A stretch of DNA of 64,000 bases from Sambucus nigra (taxonomy: Eukaryota > Streptophyta > Magnoliopsida > Dipsacales > Adoxaceae), in the NCBI GenBank assembly GCA_949130495.1, contig OX422217.1, positions 576,892,606 through 576,956,605 of the forward strand, given 5' to 3'. Positions 37,564-49,753 of this stretch are shown in pieces. Position 1 is the first letter of the stretch, and each line of letters starts with the position of its first letter. The notes below the pieces were generated by a model that saw nothing but the letters and a program-made list of their open reading frames with translations, was not told the origin of the DNA and made no database searches. The translations under genes and the position numbers were made by a program.

Positions 37564-37690
37564 AAAGTACGAACAGGAGAACTGATAATGTGCTTCAATA
37601 TGTACAAATATGAGACTTATAGAGATTATAAAGTACGAACATGAGAACTTATAATGTGCTTCAATATGTAGATGTTTTGAAATGTAAACG
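37564..37690. repeat. Tandem repeat in the Helitron, 66-bp period
   Basis: AAAGTACGAACAGGAGAACT at 37564 recurs as AAAGTACGAACATGAGAACT at 37630, each followed by TAATGTGCTTCAATATGTA. Confidence 0.8.
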
Positions 37691-37769
37691 CCCACGTAAC
37701 ATAAATGAAAAAAAAGATTATAAAATTACCCATATGAATCATGAAGAGCAGTTGTTGCTACGACAGAGA

Positions 37770-38055
37770 GTACATGAAGAGCAGCTGCTGCTTCAGCTCT
37801 TCCAATTTTGCTTTTGCAATTTTAAGTTCCTGTTGTTCTTCATATTTGGGAAAGTCTTCCTTACAAATGCGAAGCTTCTAGATAATCTTGTCAAACTCTT
37901 CCATGAGGAAAAACATTCCTTTCTCCTCATTCCACATAAGAGGCTTCTTCAGTTCTTTCTTAACTTTCTTCAAAGCATCCATCATCATAGCCTCTGTATC
38001 CAGTTCATGTTTGAATGGTGTATTGAATCCTCTGGGACTTTGAGAACATATTTGC
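37770..38055 (-). pseudogene. Coding-like fragment in the Helitron, possible captured host exon
   Basis: One minus-strand frame reads for about 90 codons with a single TAG: RGFNTPFKHELDTEAMMMDA, then KKVKKELKKPLMWNEEKGMF, then a Leu/Glu/Lys-rich coiled-coil-like end (EEQQELKIAKAKLEEL). The charge pattern and sustained frame look like real former coding sequence, unlike the AT-rich surroundings. Family unknown. Helitrons are known to carry host-gene pieces; that this is one is inference. Confidence 0.5.
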
Positions 38056-38564
38056 CTTTTCCCTCACAGACTTCATGACCTTTTCATGCCACATCTGCAT
38101 AATCATCAGTATTTATGGCAGCAACATTGAGCATAGAGCAAAAAATCAAGAACACGATAAGAAAATAATGAGAACAAAAAATACAATGGCAGCAGCGTAG
38201 AGCAAAAAAAACACAATACTATTGGGAAAATAAACAGGAATAACAACTATAATAATCAAGATCTTCAGTTACAATAATGTTTAATCAAATACCATAGCCA
38301 AATCAAATGATTAAACTCACATCTGTTACGGACAATCCCATACTAAAACAGAAATTAAGATTGAGATTACTTGTAACGTCGAACCTAATATATTTTTAAT
38401 GTAAAAAAAGATCGTTTTCATATCACTATGTACATGCTATTGCTTTCAAACTAAATGGAAATGAATAAACTTAATGACTAATAGTATATTAAGTGACTAT
38501 GGAAAAGGCCTATTTTATCCTATTCACCACATGTCAAAACATTACACTCCATATAATAATAATA

Positions 38565-38735
38565 TACAACAAACTATTAATTAGTAAGAATGACTTTCAC
38601 ACACTGCCAAATACTCATAAAAAATATATTAAAAGTGTAGTAATAAAAGTATACAACACACTATTAATTAGTAAGAATGACTCACATAATACCAAATAAT
38701 CAGAAAAGAATATTAAAATTATAGTAGATCTTTAC
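38565..38735. repeat. Tandem repeat in the Helitron, 87-bp period
   Basis: TACAACAAACTATTAATTAG at 38565 and TACAACACACTATTAATTAG at 38652 head two similar units with small indels. Confidence 0.75.
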
Positions 38736-39189
38736 AAAATTCGATAGCACATACTCATCACACGGCAAACCAATAACATAAAAGGTGATTTTACTAAGCT
38801 CTGCCATTGTTATTTCTTAAGTGGGGAGTAAATACACCTTGGAAAATAATTACCCAATCACCAAAAAAAGACTCACTCGTTACTGTATAATGATCAAGGC
38901 AATGCACAAAAACTCTACAAATACTTAAAGCGTCACTGGTGCAATTCTGCAAGGTTCTTCTTTTTCCATTAGTGTCTCTTGGTCATCATGATCAAAGTAT
39001 GAAGGAGGCTGCCAATTAAATCATTTTGGCCAATTCAATTCATAACCAATAATAATTTCAAAATATATTTGTGGACAGAGACCACATCATATCACAGCAG
39101 CTTATGGACAGAGACCACATTGTATAGTTGTGTAGAAGTAGCAGTAGAAGTAGATTGTGGACAGGGACGACATCCTATCACAGTAGCTT

Positions 39190-39348
39190 GATGTTCCATT
39201 TTATGGTGTGACTAATAATAATAGCATAGTCAGCAAAAGCTCTAGCCAAGACACCATGATCACTAACATGGTGTTCAACGGTTCAAACAACAGCTAAGTC
39301 AGGGATAAATCTAAGAGGAATGATATTTCCCAACATTCTATTGACCTG
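39190..39348 (-). pseudogene. Second coding-like fragment in the Helitron
   Basis: The minus strand reads NRMLGNIIPLRFIPDLAVV, a stop, then TVEHHVSDHGVLARAFADYA, about 50 codons. Not recognised. Weak evidence, based on amino-acid composition and frame length only. Confidence 0.3.
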
Positions 39349-41149
39349 CTTTAAAAAAAAATCAATGGCATTGATAATCAAATCTCGCAATCAAACACGT
39401 AGGTAGCTATAGGATTACCATAAAATGAGGTGATAGGTTCGGTTGATAAAGCTAAGAATTGAAATATGAAAGTCTGAGCAAACCAAATTGTATTCTTTCA
39501 AAAATCTAACCATGAAAGAAAATCGTAACTGTTTATAATCACAACAATCAAAATGCGAGGTAATGGGGTTTAATTCCAACATAAAAAAGTTCGCATAGGT
39601 CCAGTAAATGTTTATATCATCCCCTACGTGTAATGTATATATGCAGTTATCAAATTCAATATAGCTTCAAAGCCTACGATAAATTTGTAAGTAAAAATGG
39701 ATAGTAACAAAACTAACAAAATAATTAAAATGAGAATTACCAAACATTCTCCCCACTTTAATCTCGCCTTAGATTAAAGAAAACTGAGAACCTCACCTGA
39801 AAGTAACCCGCAATACACAATGTAAATTTTGTGTCAAAAAGTAGTATTGGAAGCAAATACATCAAAACAAAACATAGTGGAAGTAAATACGTCAAAATAA
39901 TACATCACCTATATATCTTGAATACAAAATATAAACAAATATACTTCAGGTGGGGGAGAAAATATTTACAAAACTAAAAAAAATAACAATTGTACCTTCA
40001 TCGTGGTTACTACTAAAAAATAAAAAGAAAAGGAGGATTCCTCCCTCCCAAACACTACAGGACACCACTGCGAATGAACATAAATACCAAATAAACGACC
40101 ATCACCATCACATGTGAATAAGAGATAACAAACGAAGGATGTGCGCAACAAAATAATAACAAACGAAGACTGCCTTTCTCAATAAGAGAAGTAACAGACG
40201 TTTAAAGAATATGAAAGAGAGTGAGAGTTAATAGTAGTAAAATACGACAATACGATTAAAAATAATGTGTGTATCCACTCAATAGTCAAGGCTATTAATA
40301 CAAAATATAGGACACGCCAACACGCTATCATTCACAAACACCGTGTCCATACATATGCATTCACACATTTTTTTTTTCTTTAATAAGCAACATTCATAAA
40401 AATTATGAAGTTGGGTGGTTAAAAGTAAAGAGTGTTTGACAAAGATGATAATATAATAGGAGAATATTTTGGGCAGACATTGTAAAACCAAGTAAATAGA
40501 TTTATTGGTGAAACAAAAGAAGTAATTGGTTAAGTAATTTGAATTTTCCTGGGGAATTAATCTCCCAAAAATAAACAACAAAATGTTTGTAAATCAAAGA
40601 TGTATCCCTGAAGTCATGCCATGGTCAAAGACGTTTCTAAAAATTAGAAATCAACATGAATAGCAACTAAAAGAACCCACTCATGTTGCCAAATGAAAAG
40701 ATTGTTAATAAATATATTCAGAAAATTCTGAAGGTATAGAAATAGAGTATTTTAATCAAACCAATTTTAACCATTTTAAAACCCAACAAATAAATTAAAA
40801 CTCTAAATAGACAACCACACCTAACACTGAAACCAAGTATAAAATAAAAGAGAGAAAAAAAAAACCATACCTGGAAAATGACCCAGAATATTGTAAAGTA
40901 ACATTAGTTGCTTGGATACCTGAAATTTAGAATATTTAAAACAACAACACTAATAAAATTAGATGTAAAAAACTCCTAGAAAATATAGGGAGAGAGAGAA
41001 CAAATAGTATACCTGAAATCGTGGATTGGATTTGCAAATATATGCGCCTGAGTTAAAAAAAAAGCAAGATAATAGAAAAAAACTGATTTCTAATATTCAA
41101 AAGTACCTAAAACCAAAACCAAGATAAAAGAAAAAAAACTTGCTTATCA

Positions 41150-41470
41150 GTGGTATCTTTCAATGGTGAAGAATATGGAGATTCGTAAAGAAGGAGTTTC
41201 AAAAAATCCCCAAAAAGATAGGGAAAACAAAATGAAGAGTAAGTCAAGAAAAATCATACCATGAAATCGAACTGCATGGGTGGAAGCGTGAGTCAAGAGT
41301 CACCATATGGATGCATGGAAGAATGGTATAAAAAGAAAGAGGGAGATTGTTAGGGTTTTGGATCTCAAGGACAGGAGAGAGAGAGAGAGAGAGAGTCGAG
41401 AGGGGGCGACGGCAGAGGGGATAGGGGTTTAGTGAGAGTAAGGGTCTTTTGTGTTAGAGACGAATTGTGT
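41150..41470 (-). other. Promoter/5'-UTR-like segment in the Helitron
   Basis: On the minus strand a CT-rich tract (41393-41372, (CT)n) and CCAAAACCCTAAC are followed by CTTTTTATACCATTC and short purine/pyrimidine blocks. CT runs and AAACCCTA boxes are common in plant gene leaders and promoters. It may be the start of a captured gene. Weak. Confidence 0.3.
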
Positions 41471-41603
41471 TGTGGGGGTAGGGTTTGGTGGGATAAAGTG
41501 ATATTGGAAAATTGATCTCAACCCTTCAATTTTGACACGTGGCCTTAATCTCAATCACAAAGTATGCTCCCAACTTATGAATAGTAAAAACACCATCCTA
41601 CTT

Positions 41604-41608
<5 letters not shown>

Positions 41609-41669
<61 letters not shown>

Positions 41670-42990
41670 GCATGTGATTTGAATGCAAATTGTGTTTATT
41701 TATTTGGTACTCGAGGATGCTATCTAGGAGGTTGCGCACAGTGGGTAGTACCACCATGGCGATTCTAGCGAGGTCTGGATTGTGCTTCAGGTTATAGTGC
41801 TCAGGTGGCTCCTGTCGTGATGAGAGGGGGATGTCACACAAGTATTTAAGGAATGTGCATAAAAATCCTAAGGCCTATGTATCTATAACCGCCTCCATTA
41901 TTTTTTTATGATTTGGTGTCGGTGCTGACATTCTGACCCGGTGACCAGCGGTGACACGAGATGTGCCTGGTACTCGATAGCATGTATGAGGGATGCATAT
42001 TATAGGACCAAGCTATGAAGATGTTATGTATATATACGCATAGTAATAGGTATGTGTATATATCTATAGATAATGTGTGACTATCTATTGACAATATCGA
42101 TGTGATATCTAGTATATTAAGTGATATGGGAATAAATCTAAAGATAATGTGTGACTACCTATTGACAATATCGGTGTGACCTGTTGTATATTCATATATA
42201 TGAGAATTACATATGTTATACTAATAGAAATAATGTGCTTAATTTACAACGGAGTGATTAGCGGGATAGTTAAGATAGTTATTATTGTCTAGTTGGGTTG
42301 AGTAATATCTAGATGAAATGAATGAATGCGATTAGTGTGCATTGTAGAAGAGATGTGAGATGGTCTTCCAGTGAGTGTGACCGTAAAATACATTATGAAC
42401 ATTATATAGTATGCATTTCATTTATTGTAATAAAATGCGTGTTAAACATTTTTATAAATTGGTCTCTAAACCATTTGCAAAATATATTTTCTTTTCTTAA
42501 AAATCTTTTTAGGTGTCCAGCCACAGGGATGCCAGACTTGAGATTCTATACTAGGAATACGCAGTTGCGCCATATGTGGATGCGTGCAAGAGATTGGATT
42601 AGACGCGTCTTTCTTTTATTCTTAGATTACAGATTTCATTTCAGTTACAGTTTTATTTAGGGAATGTTTCCCATTTATTCTCAGATTCAGTGTTGGAGTA
42701 TTTATTTATTCGTTGGATTAATATGTGGGATTTGGATTTGTAGCCAATGGTCTATTCAGCCAGTTATGTTCAGACTCAGTGATGGTGTGTATGGTTTTAT
42801 TAGTTTTGCTTTGCATGTATATTTATCTTCTCAATGAAAGATAAAATTTGGCATCCGTGTAATTAATTAATTGGGTGGTCAATAATAATATGGTTTGTCG
42901 ACAGTGATGCTAAGAATGAACCAAATGGAAATCCTATTTTAATTTTATAAAGGACTGATCAACCAATATTTAATTAAATGGAGTTTCACA
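41609..42990 (+). mobile_element. Tekay-A 3' LTR, right part
   Basis: Begins with the rest of the AT microsatellite (41609-41661) and continues with sequence matching 27445-28767. It ends GGAGTTTCACA, followed by the TSD AATCC. Confidence 0.87.
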
Positions 42991-42995
42991 AATCC

Positions 42996-43570
42996 ATTAG
43001 TAGATTTATAGCAAGGTGGAGGGAGAAAGAAGTCACTATGACCAATCGTCCTTCCGAAGAGGATAAAGTTTGTATTATGAAGAAAAATTGCTTACCCCAT
43101 ATCCGAGCGACGATGGAAAGAAATTATTACCCGCACTTTCGAGCTCTCCGGGAAGCTGGTTTGGAGATTCAAGAAAGTATTCCCAAGACAAAAGTTGAGC
43201 CAAATAAAGTATCCGGATGGTCCACTCCAAGAAAATATGAGAAGCCTTCTACAGTCTCAACCATTAACAACATCTCTCAACCCTATACCTATTGGGCACC
43301 AGAAAGTCATGCTAATCCCATCAGAAAATAATACAGCGATATTCATGCTCCCCTCTCTAAAGTCTACCAAGCCTTATTAAGCCAAAATCTCATCAAACCT
43401 TTGGAACCTCGTTCACTACCAAACCCACTTCCTAAAAATTTCAAACCCGATGCCCATTCTAATTTCACCAAACTGCCGACCATACCACTGATCAGTGCTT
43501 CTATCTTTAAAATTTAATCCAAGGTTTAATTGACCGTGGTATCATCGACCCACCAGTCAATCTTAAACCC
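42996..43570 (+). pseudogene. Tat gag, C-terminal part
   Basis: Resumes gag after Tekay-A. The open stretch 42978-43331 shows FIARWREKEVTMTNRPSEED and YYPHFRALREAGLEI, characteristic of Tat gag. After a frameshift the Pro-rich C-terminus and a zinc-knuckle-like end are readable in another frame near 43330-43560 (HTTDQCFYL, then LIDRGIIDPPV). Confidence 0.83.
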
Positions 43571-44442
43571 AAAATCACTCACAATTTACCTTCAAACCAT
43601 AAAAATGCAATATTCCCAGAGAATTACCCAAAATTAAATCCATCTACCTAGATTGTACCCATTAAAGCACCCATCATACCCATATTTTCACCCAAACCCC
43701 TTAAAGTCCACCCATATTTTATCCTACACCCTACTTGTTTTGTCGATCAAGCTTTGTCTCACAAGAGCATGTATTGTCATTTGTACTTGGTCTTGAGGGA
43801 AAGATATGGAATTACCTTCAACATTGAATCAACTTCTAGATTTCGGGCTAAAATTGCCCCTTAAAATGATGATTGACTGCCAGAAGTTCAACATCCTATT
43901 CATGTAAGCCCGGAAGTGGGATCGGGAGTTAGATAATTGGTTGTTACGAGTTGATGAAGTCAATTTGGACGATGCAGTGCAGATTATGGAAGACATGTTC
44001 TGACAGACCAATGAGATTTACAGTATGTCCGAGCCACTCTATGCCTCAAAGCTACATGGGCAGTTGGTCCTTTCACTTATACACATCCCCATCGAGTGAG
44101 ATGATCATTATGAAGAATCTGTTGAGATAGTGGAATGCATTGACTTCTCATAGGAATACCACGTCATCGCCACTAGATATGGGATGAGTTTAATAGCTCA
44201 GATGAACAACCAAGATAAGAAAATGTTAGCACGGTAATCAGTATGTGTGGGATGATATCTTTTGAATATCTGGTAGGGGCAATCAACAAAGTGGACGTAC
44301 AGCGTGAAGTCGATAATGAAATAGATTTTTGTTCTTCCCCTCCTCTGTCAACCATATGACAAGATATAGGAGACACTACCAGGGTATGAATATTTAGTTA
44401 GTATGTACAAACAAAGGAAAGAGAGTTACCGAGTAACTCCCC
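43571..44442 (+). pseudogene. Degenerate Tat gag-protease linker
   Basis: No frame is open for more than about 40 codons. Pro-rich and acidic fragments are consistent with the variable linker of Tat elements. No other gene seen. Confidence 0.5.
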
Positions 44443-45570
44443 ATGCCAGAAATGACCATTGAGGAAAGCAAGGTCCTCGACAAGTGCAAGAAAACTCAGG
44501 CCAATATCACCTTATGGGTACTCTTCATATGCTCCCAGCTACGTCGAAATTCTCTGATAAAGTTGCTCACTGGGCCGACAGTCCCACATTTCACCACTCT
44601 AGAAGAAACCATGAACCTAGTCGGAAATTTGACCTCGATTAGTTTACTTTCTTTCTTAGAAGAAGAAATCCCAAAGTTTAGTCCAAATCATAACTATGCT
44701 CTCAATATCTCCATTGAGGTGATGGGGAAGGCAGTCACGCTTTCACTCATCAATAACAAATAAACACTCAGTGTTTGCCCGTTAATAACCTTCAACTGCC
44801 TTGCTCTAAAAGTAAATGACCATACTACAACTTCAACCATAGTACGTGCCAATGAAAACACTCGTAGAAAGGTGATGGGATCCATAAAACATATAATATG
44901 GGTTGGCTCTATCAATCCTATTATCGAGTTCCAAGTTATCGTCATACCCTCTTATTTTAATCTATTGCTTGCTCGACCGTAGCTTCACAGCATTAAGGGG
45001 GCATCTTCCTCTCTCCATCAGAAACTGAAGTTCTTCGCCAAAAGGCGGGTTGTTTTCATCCTAGGAGACGATGGAAGTACTGAGAATGCAAGAACCAGGA
45101 ACTCGATACTAGAGATACAACATGGGATGAGTGGCATGCTCATTTTCATCTTCTGAGTTGAACCACTTCCAATCCCAGTAGGGGATGATTTTAAAGATCG
45201 AGTCTGTCGAGAGCACAACCCTCACAATAATGTTATCATCATAAAGATATTCAATAATATGAACTTTATGCCCAGATTGGGGCTAGGACAACGACAACAG
45301 GGGATACTAGAACCCGTAGTCTTTAAGATTGCCTTTCCTCCATGTGGTCTGGGTTATCAACCTTCATCAGAGGAAGTCAGAATGCTTTGCCAATTATGGT
45401 TGAAGAGAAGTTTAGAAAGTGCCAAGAATGTTTCGAGGGATTCCTTTAAAAGGAGATTCATCAAAGAGAGTGAGGATTTTCCCTTATGTGTCTTTCCTGA
45501 ACCAAAATATGATCATGTGGATAAGAAGATGAAGCTAGGGATGGAGATATTCTTTCAAGACAATTAATCC
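44443..45570 (+). pseudogene. Tat protease region
   Basis: Aspartic protease of the Tat polyprotein. 44443-44763 carries ANITLWVLFICSQLRRN and NYALNISIEVMGKAVTL. The active-site loop then reads LINNK, stop, TLSVCPL, so the catalytic Asp is Asn and the following Ser position is a stop. Later pieces include SIKGASSSLHQKLKFF and, at 45259-45567, PRLGLGQRQQGILEP, a glycine-rich segment usual between protease and RT in this lineage. Confidence 0.82.
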
Positions 45571-46099
45571 TTGGCCAAAGATTTTCAGCATCATGTGCAA
45601 CCTCTCGGTTAGAAGGCTATAGTTGTTGCTGAGGTTTCTAATGGAAGCAACTCCGATGACTCATTTAATCTGCGGACACTGGGGATGACACTCTACATGA
45701 TCCACTCAAGTTATACATCATCGGACCCATTCACTCTAATCAAGGCCACTAATAAACCCCTCCTCAACAGGAATGTTATACCATCTCCACCTACTGAGAT
45801 GTAACCTGACCCCGTTGTTTATCATATCTCTTCCTCTTTTGTTTCTCCTCAGTTTTATGATAAAAATGTAATAGAGACCTCGTTTAATGAGGTTCTCAAT
45901 GCTCTTTTTTCCAAAAGTGAAATGAACAAAGATTTTGAGTATCTTATTATGTCTTACATTGATTGTATGGATTCTAATCAAATTATTGATGATGATGATT
46001 TTGCAAATGAATAATTCTTCACTGATCTTAATAAGGTTACTAATAAACAACATAACCGCATTCAAATTAATGAGGATGAAATTGTTGTTAACAATCTGA
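45571..46099 (+). pseudogene. Tat protease-RT connection, acidic
   Basis: Asp/Asn-rich, broken frames on the plus strand; spacer between protease and RT. The minus-strand ORF of 125 codons (46113-45736) is its antisense shadow. Confidence 0.5.
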
Positions 46100-46724
46100 G
46101 TCCTAGTAGTCAACTATGAGAGTTTAGGATAGGGTCCATCCTTGATAAGAATGATAGCACGTAGCTTAAAGAACTATTGAAGGAATTTATGGGCGTCTTT
46201 GCATGGTCCCATGATGACATGATCGACATTCATCCCGAAATATCTTAGCACGAGATTCCAACTCTCCTATAATGCAAACCGATTAAATAAAAACTATGAA
46301 AGCTTCGCCTCGAATGGTCGTTTAAGGTTAAAGAAGAGGTGATCAAACCGCTCAACCTAGGCTTCATTCAGGTGATCGAACATCCCACGTGGCTAGCCAA
46401 CATTGCACTTGTAATAAAATCAGTAAGAAAAATCCTCATGTGCATTGACTACCGAAATTTGAACAAAGCATCTCCAAAAGATGATTACCCATTACCCAAC
46501 ATCGACATAATAATGGACAACATGGACAATCATGCTCTCATATAATTCGTAGATGGGTGTGTCGGATAAAATCAGATCAAGATGCACCCTGATCATCAAG
46601 AAGCAGCTACATTCATCACCTTTTGTGAAACCATCTGTTATACTGCTATGCCATTTGGGATAAAAATGCAGGGTCTACCTACTAAGGGGTTGCCATAACC
46701 ATCTTGCATGATCTAAAACACAAA
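46100..46724 (+). pseudogene. Tat reverse transcriptase, first part
   Basis: Readable blocks: KEFMGVFAWSHDDM, then GFIQVIEHPTWLANIALVIK, CIDYRNLNKASPKDDYPLPN and CYTAMPFGIKM, in the order of the RT fingers and palm. Several stops are present. It is cut at 46724 by a solo LTR, and the catalytic motif lies beyond it at 49070. Confidence 0.87.
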
Positions 46725-49064
46725 TGTCACACCCCGCCTAATTCTGGCATAGACCGCCACCAAAACTAATTCGGGCGCGAGTAAATAAAATACCATTCTT
46801 AGTATGAGACAGACATGAGACATATGAAATTAATAGACAAGATAAATGATAATCAATTCGAAAAGATAAACCAGCCAACTAAGCGATAAAAGATCCATCT
46901 CCATGCTAAATTCAAAGTAAATCCAATCTCTAATAGTATGAAATTGAATAATCTCCAACAGAATCCAGTGAAATAACTGAATAAAACCCATAAAAACTTT
47001 GGAAACGAATGAACTAATAAAACCCAAATCAAGTCTCATAATAAATATGACTGAAAAGAAAGTATAACTAATTAAAGCGATAAAAAGAATAAACTCCCGT
47101 TGCACCTCCGAACAATATCCAAAAAATCTTATTCAACTACTTCAGCACTAATACCTGATAAAGTTAGTTAACACACGAGGTCAGAGCCCCGAGCATGAAT
47201 ACACATTACTCCCCTCAAATAGAGTCCGTGAACCCAGACAGTAGCATTATACGCAATAAATATCACAATAGAGTATTTTAATTCAACGAGATAATTTAAC
47301 GCAATAAATATAAATCACTAACTACCCTGAAATTCCCATTCCAAAAATCACACCAATATGATTTTAAAATTCTCAACTCCCACGATGTTAATTTAATTAA
47401 CATAACCCAATTTTATTATTGTTCTCACTTTTTATTATGGCGGTCCTCCCGCCCCGGATGGTAATCCACCAAAGTTTCACACTTCCCCTTGTCAAATGGC
47501 CTTTGATTCGTTGAAACTGTCGACCCCTCCCCATGAAAAGGTTACACACATGACACGACATAAATCGTCCGTTGACCCGTTTAAACTGTCGGTCCCTGAC
47601 ACATTATGTCGCCACAAATTTTAATACTCGTTTTTATCTTAAGCATTAGTTCTCATTTTCTCAATTTCATAATTTATAAATTACCCCACCCTTTAAATCG
47701 ATTTGAGATGATCAAAATACCCCCTTAATCCCATACCTAAGGGTCGCCAAGTACACATGCGCCCTATCCTACATATATGATGAATAACCAATATAAAACA
47801 CGTCCTAGTCTCATGCCTAGGCTAATGAGAAGGCGATATAACATAAAAATCTACCCCACCCTGAGATATAAAATCTTCACGAATTTACACTAACTAATAT
47901 CATACCTAGCAAGTATAAATTTTAACCAAGGCCTACCCACTAGTCATATACCTAGTAAGCATCCGAAAATAGAGGTGAGCAATATACTACCCAAAAGCCC
48001 CTCATCCCCATGGTGGCAAACGTGAATAATAATAATTCACACAATATCACGAATCATAAACACAACATGACAATATAATCATAAAGTCCTAATTTTATTT
48101 AATTCAATTAATAGCATTGTCTTTATTTTCAACATAATTCATTATATTCAATAATGTTAAATTAATCAACATGTAGTATTATTCAATATGACAAAAACGT
48201 TCTCTTTTATAAACCATTTAATTTTTTATAATTGTGAGCGCGTCCCATTAACCATATAAATAATCCCATAAGAAGACTACCTGAGAACCTACACCCAAAA
48301 CCATAAAACCCATAAATCTAACCTACGCACCCATGGGATTCAAAGATTAAATCATATTCAAAACATTCATAAAAAAAGTCCCAAAATTTAAGTGTCCACT
48401 TCCTCTAATTAAGTTACTAATTGATTTTAATCAAAAGCACATGATTAAGGGTTTAGGCGACACTAAAAATGCATATTACTAAAGGAAAGGAATAGAGTAT
48501 TCATGCCTGAGATTAAGTTCAAGAAAAACTAGTAGCACGGCTGGATTCCTCTCAAAAAATTAACAAAGAAATGTTCTTAAACAAACTTGATTAAACCCCA
48601 ATTATGCCTTCCAAAACTAATGGCAAAAAAAACTTGATTCTATTGGAGGTTGATGAACATGGTGGAGAGGAAAAACTTTTGGAAGAGCTCTCTGGTGAAA
48701 AAATTGGGAAAATGTGATTATGAGAAGTCCCCCCATGAATTAGAATGGTTAAATACCAATTAATAATCCTAAACCAACTCAAACTCTCAAAATATAACCC
48801 ACCGACTCAAAATCTGGGCATAGTCGATCGATCGACCCTACAAGTCTGGCGACAATTCCCCCAAAAAATGCCTATAAGGAAAAAATAAGAATAAAAACTT
48901 ATAAAAACTCCATTTTAATTATGAATTCAATTCCGCTTAAAGTTCTATTCTTCTAATATTAAAACCAACATATTTTACTAATAAAAATTATTAAATCCAA
49001 AATTTTATTTTTCTCGAATATTCCAATTAATTTAATTAATTAATAAAAAGCACGGGGTGTTACA
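46725..49064 (-). mobile_element. Solo LTR 1 (gypsy-type) in Tat RT
   Basis: TGTCACACCCCGCC at 46725 to CACGGGGTGTTACA at 49064, 2340 bp. TSD ACAAA is perfect (46720-46724 and 49065-49069). RT coding sequence is readable immediately on both sides and no internal region remains, so this is a solo LTR left by LTR-LTR recombination. It carries the palindrome GTCGATCGATCGAC at 48823-48836. Confidence 0.92.
48823..48836 (-). repeat. Palindromic word GTCGATCGATCGAC in solo LTR 1
   Basis: Perfect 14-bp palindrome, single copy. The word resembles those in the Tekay-B LTR (TCGATCGATCGA), though the LTRs are otherwise different. Confidence 0.85.
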
Positions 49065-49069
49065 ACAAA

Positions 49070-49753
49070 GGGGTCGAGTTCTATGTGAATGTTATGATCA
49101 CTAAGTCTTAGACTCAGTAAGGTCACGTTCCTGCCTTTCGAAAGTTCTTCGAACGACTACAACAATACCCGATGCGGCTTAACACATATAAATAAATTTT
49201 TGGCATCGTCAAAGGAAACCTTTTGAGATTCATGGTTAGCGAGAAGAGAATTTAAGCAGACCCTACCAAACTAAAATCCATACCCGGAATACCACCACCC
49301 CTAACGTAGAAGTAAGACAGGGGATTCTTGGGAAAATTATAGTATATCAGCCGGTTCATCAGCTAGTTGACTTCTATTTGCAAACCCATCTTTAAACTCC
49401 TTTGAAACGATTCCACAAAATTCTAGAATGAAGCCTGTCTGGAAGCCTTCGACAGAATCAAGAAATATCTTACCCGACCTATGATACTAATGCCACAATA
49501 GCCTATTCTCCCTCTACTCCTATACTTGACCATAACATATACCACAACTGGGGCTTTTCTAGCCCGATAAATTAAAGAATCCCACAAAGAAAGGTCCATA
49601 TACTATGCCAATTAAAAATTATCCATGTAAGAAGTCAACTACACTACCTTGGAGAAAGCACGTGCCGCCCTTGTTTGGGTCACTCAAAAATTATGGTACT
49701 ACGTGCTCTTTTTCCCATCAAACTTGTGTCCCGAATGGATCTTATCAAATACC
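49070..49753 (+). pseudogene. Tat RT catalytic region and RNase H start
   Basis: GVEFYVNVMITKS is the RT active site with both catalytic Asp lost (YVNVM where YVDDM is expected). It is followed by GHVPAFRKFFERL and LLRFMVSEKRI of the thumb/connection. Further on LRALFPIKLVSRMDLIKY is the RNase H entry. Cut at 49753 by solo LTR 2. Confidence 0.85.

Larger units (their letters stand above)
33850..41608 (-). mobile_element. Non-autonomous Helitron, minus strand, in an AT microsatellite
   Basis: At the left edge the minus strand ends with hairpin CCGTGCC-TTCA-GGCACGG (33878-33861), then ACATACC and CTAG at 33853-33850. This is the hallmark Helitron 3' terminus (hairpin about 10 bases before CTRR). 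It joins an AT run, the required A/T target. The right edge, about 41608, reads on the minus strand AATAAAGTAGG and later GGCCACGTGTCA, which resembles plant Helitron 5' ends, although the terminal TC is not visible. No Rep or helicase motif is present. The 5' LTR of Tekay-A lacks the insertion, so it arrived later. Confidence 0.78.
9688..42990 (+). mobile_element. Tekay-A, plus-strand Ty3/gypsy chromovirus with nested insertions
   Basis: The element starts TGCAGCACCCCG at 9688 and ends GGAGTTTCACA at 42990. TSDs are AATCT (9683-9687) and AATCC (42991-42995), one mismatch. Its own parts are the 5' LTR (9688-10806 plus 27178-28767), primer site 28770-28782, gag remnants 28959-29725 and 30810-31205, a non-coding 3' stretch, a polypurine tract 32364-32375, and the 3' LTR (32377-33849 plus 41609-42990). 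The internal region is only about 3.6 kb including a 1.1-kb solo LTR, and no pol is visible. It is inserted in Tat gag. Confidence 0.88.

Noticed and set aside
9688..42990. Endogenous pararetrovirus
   Set aside because: LTRs, tRNA-iMet primer site, polypurine tract and TSD show an LTR retrotransposon; no movement-protein or coat-protein motifs seen.
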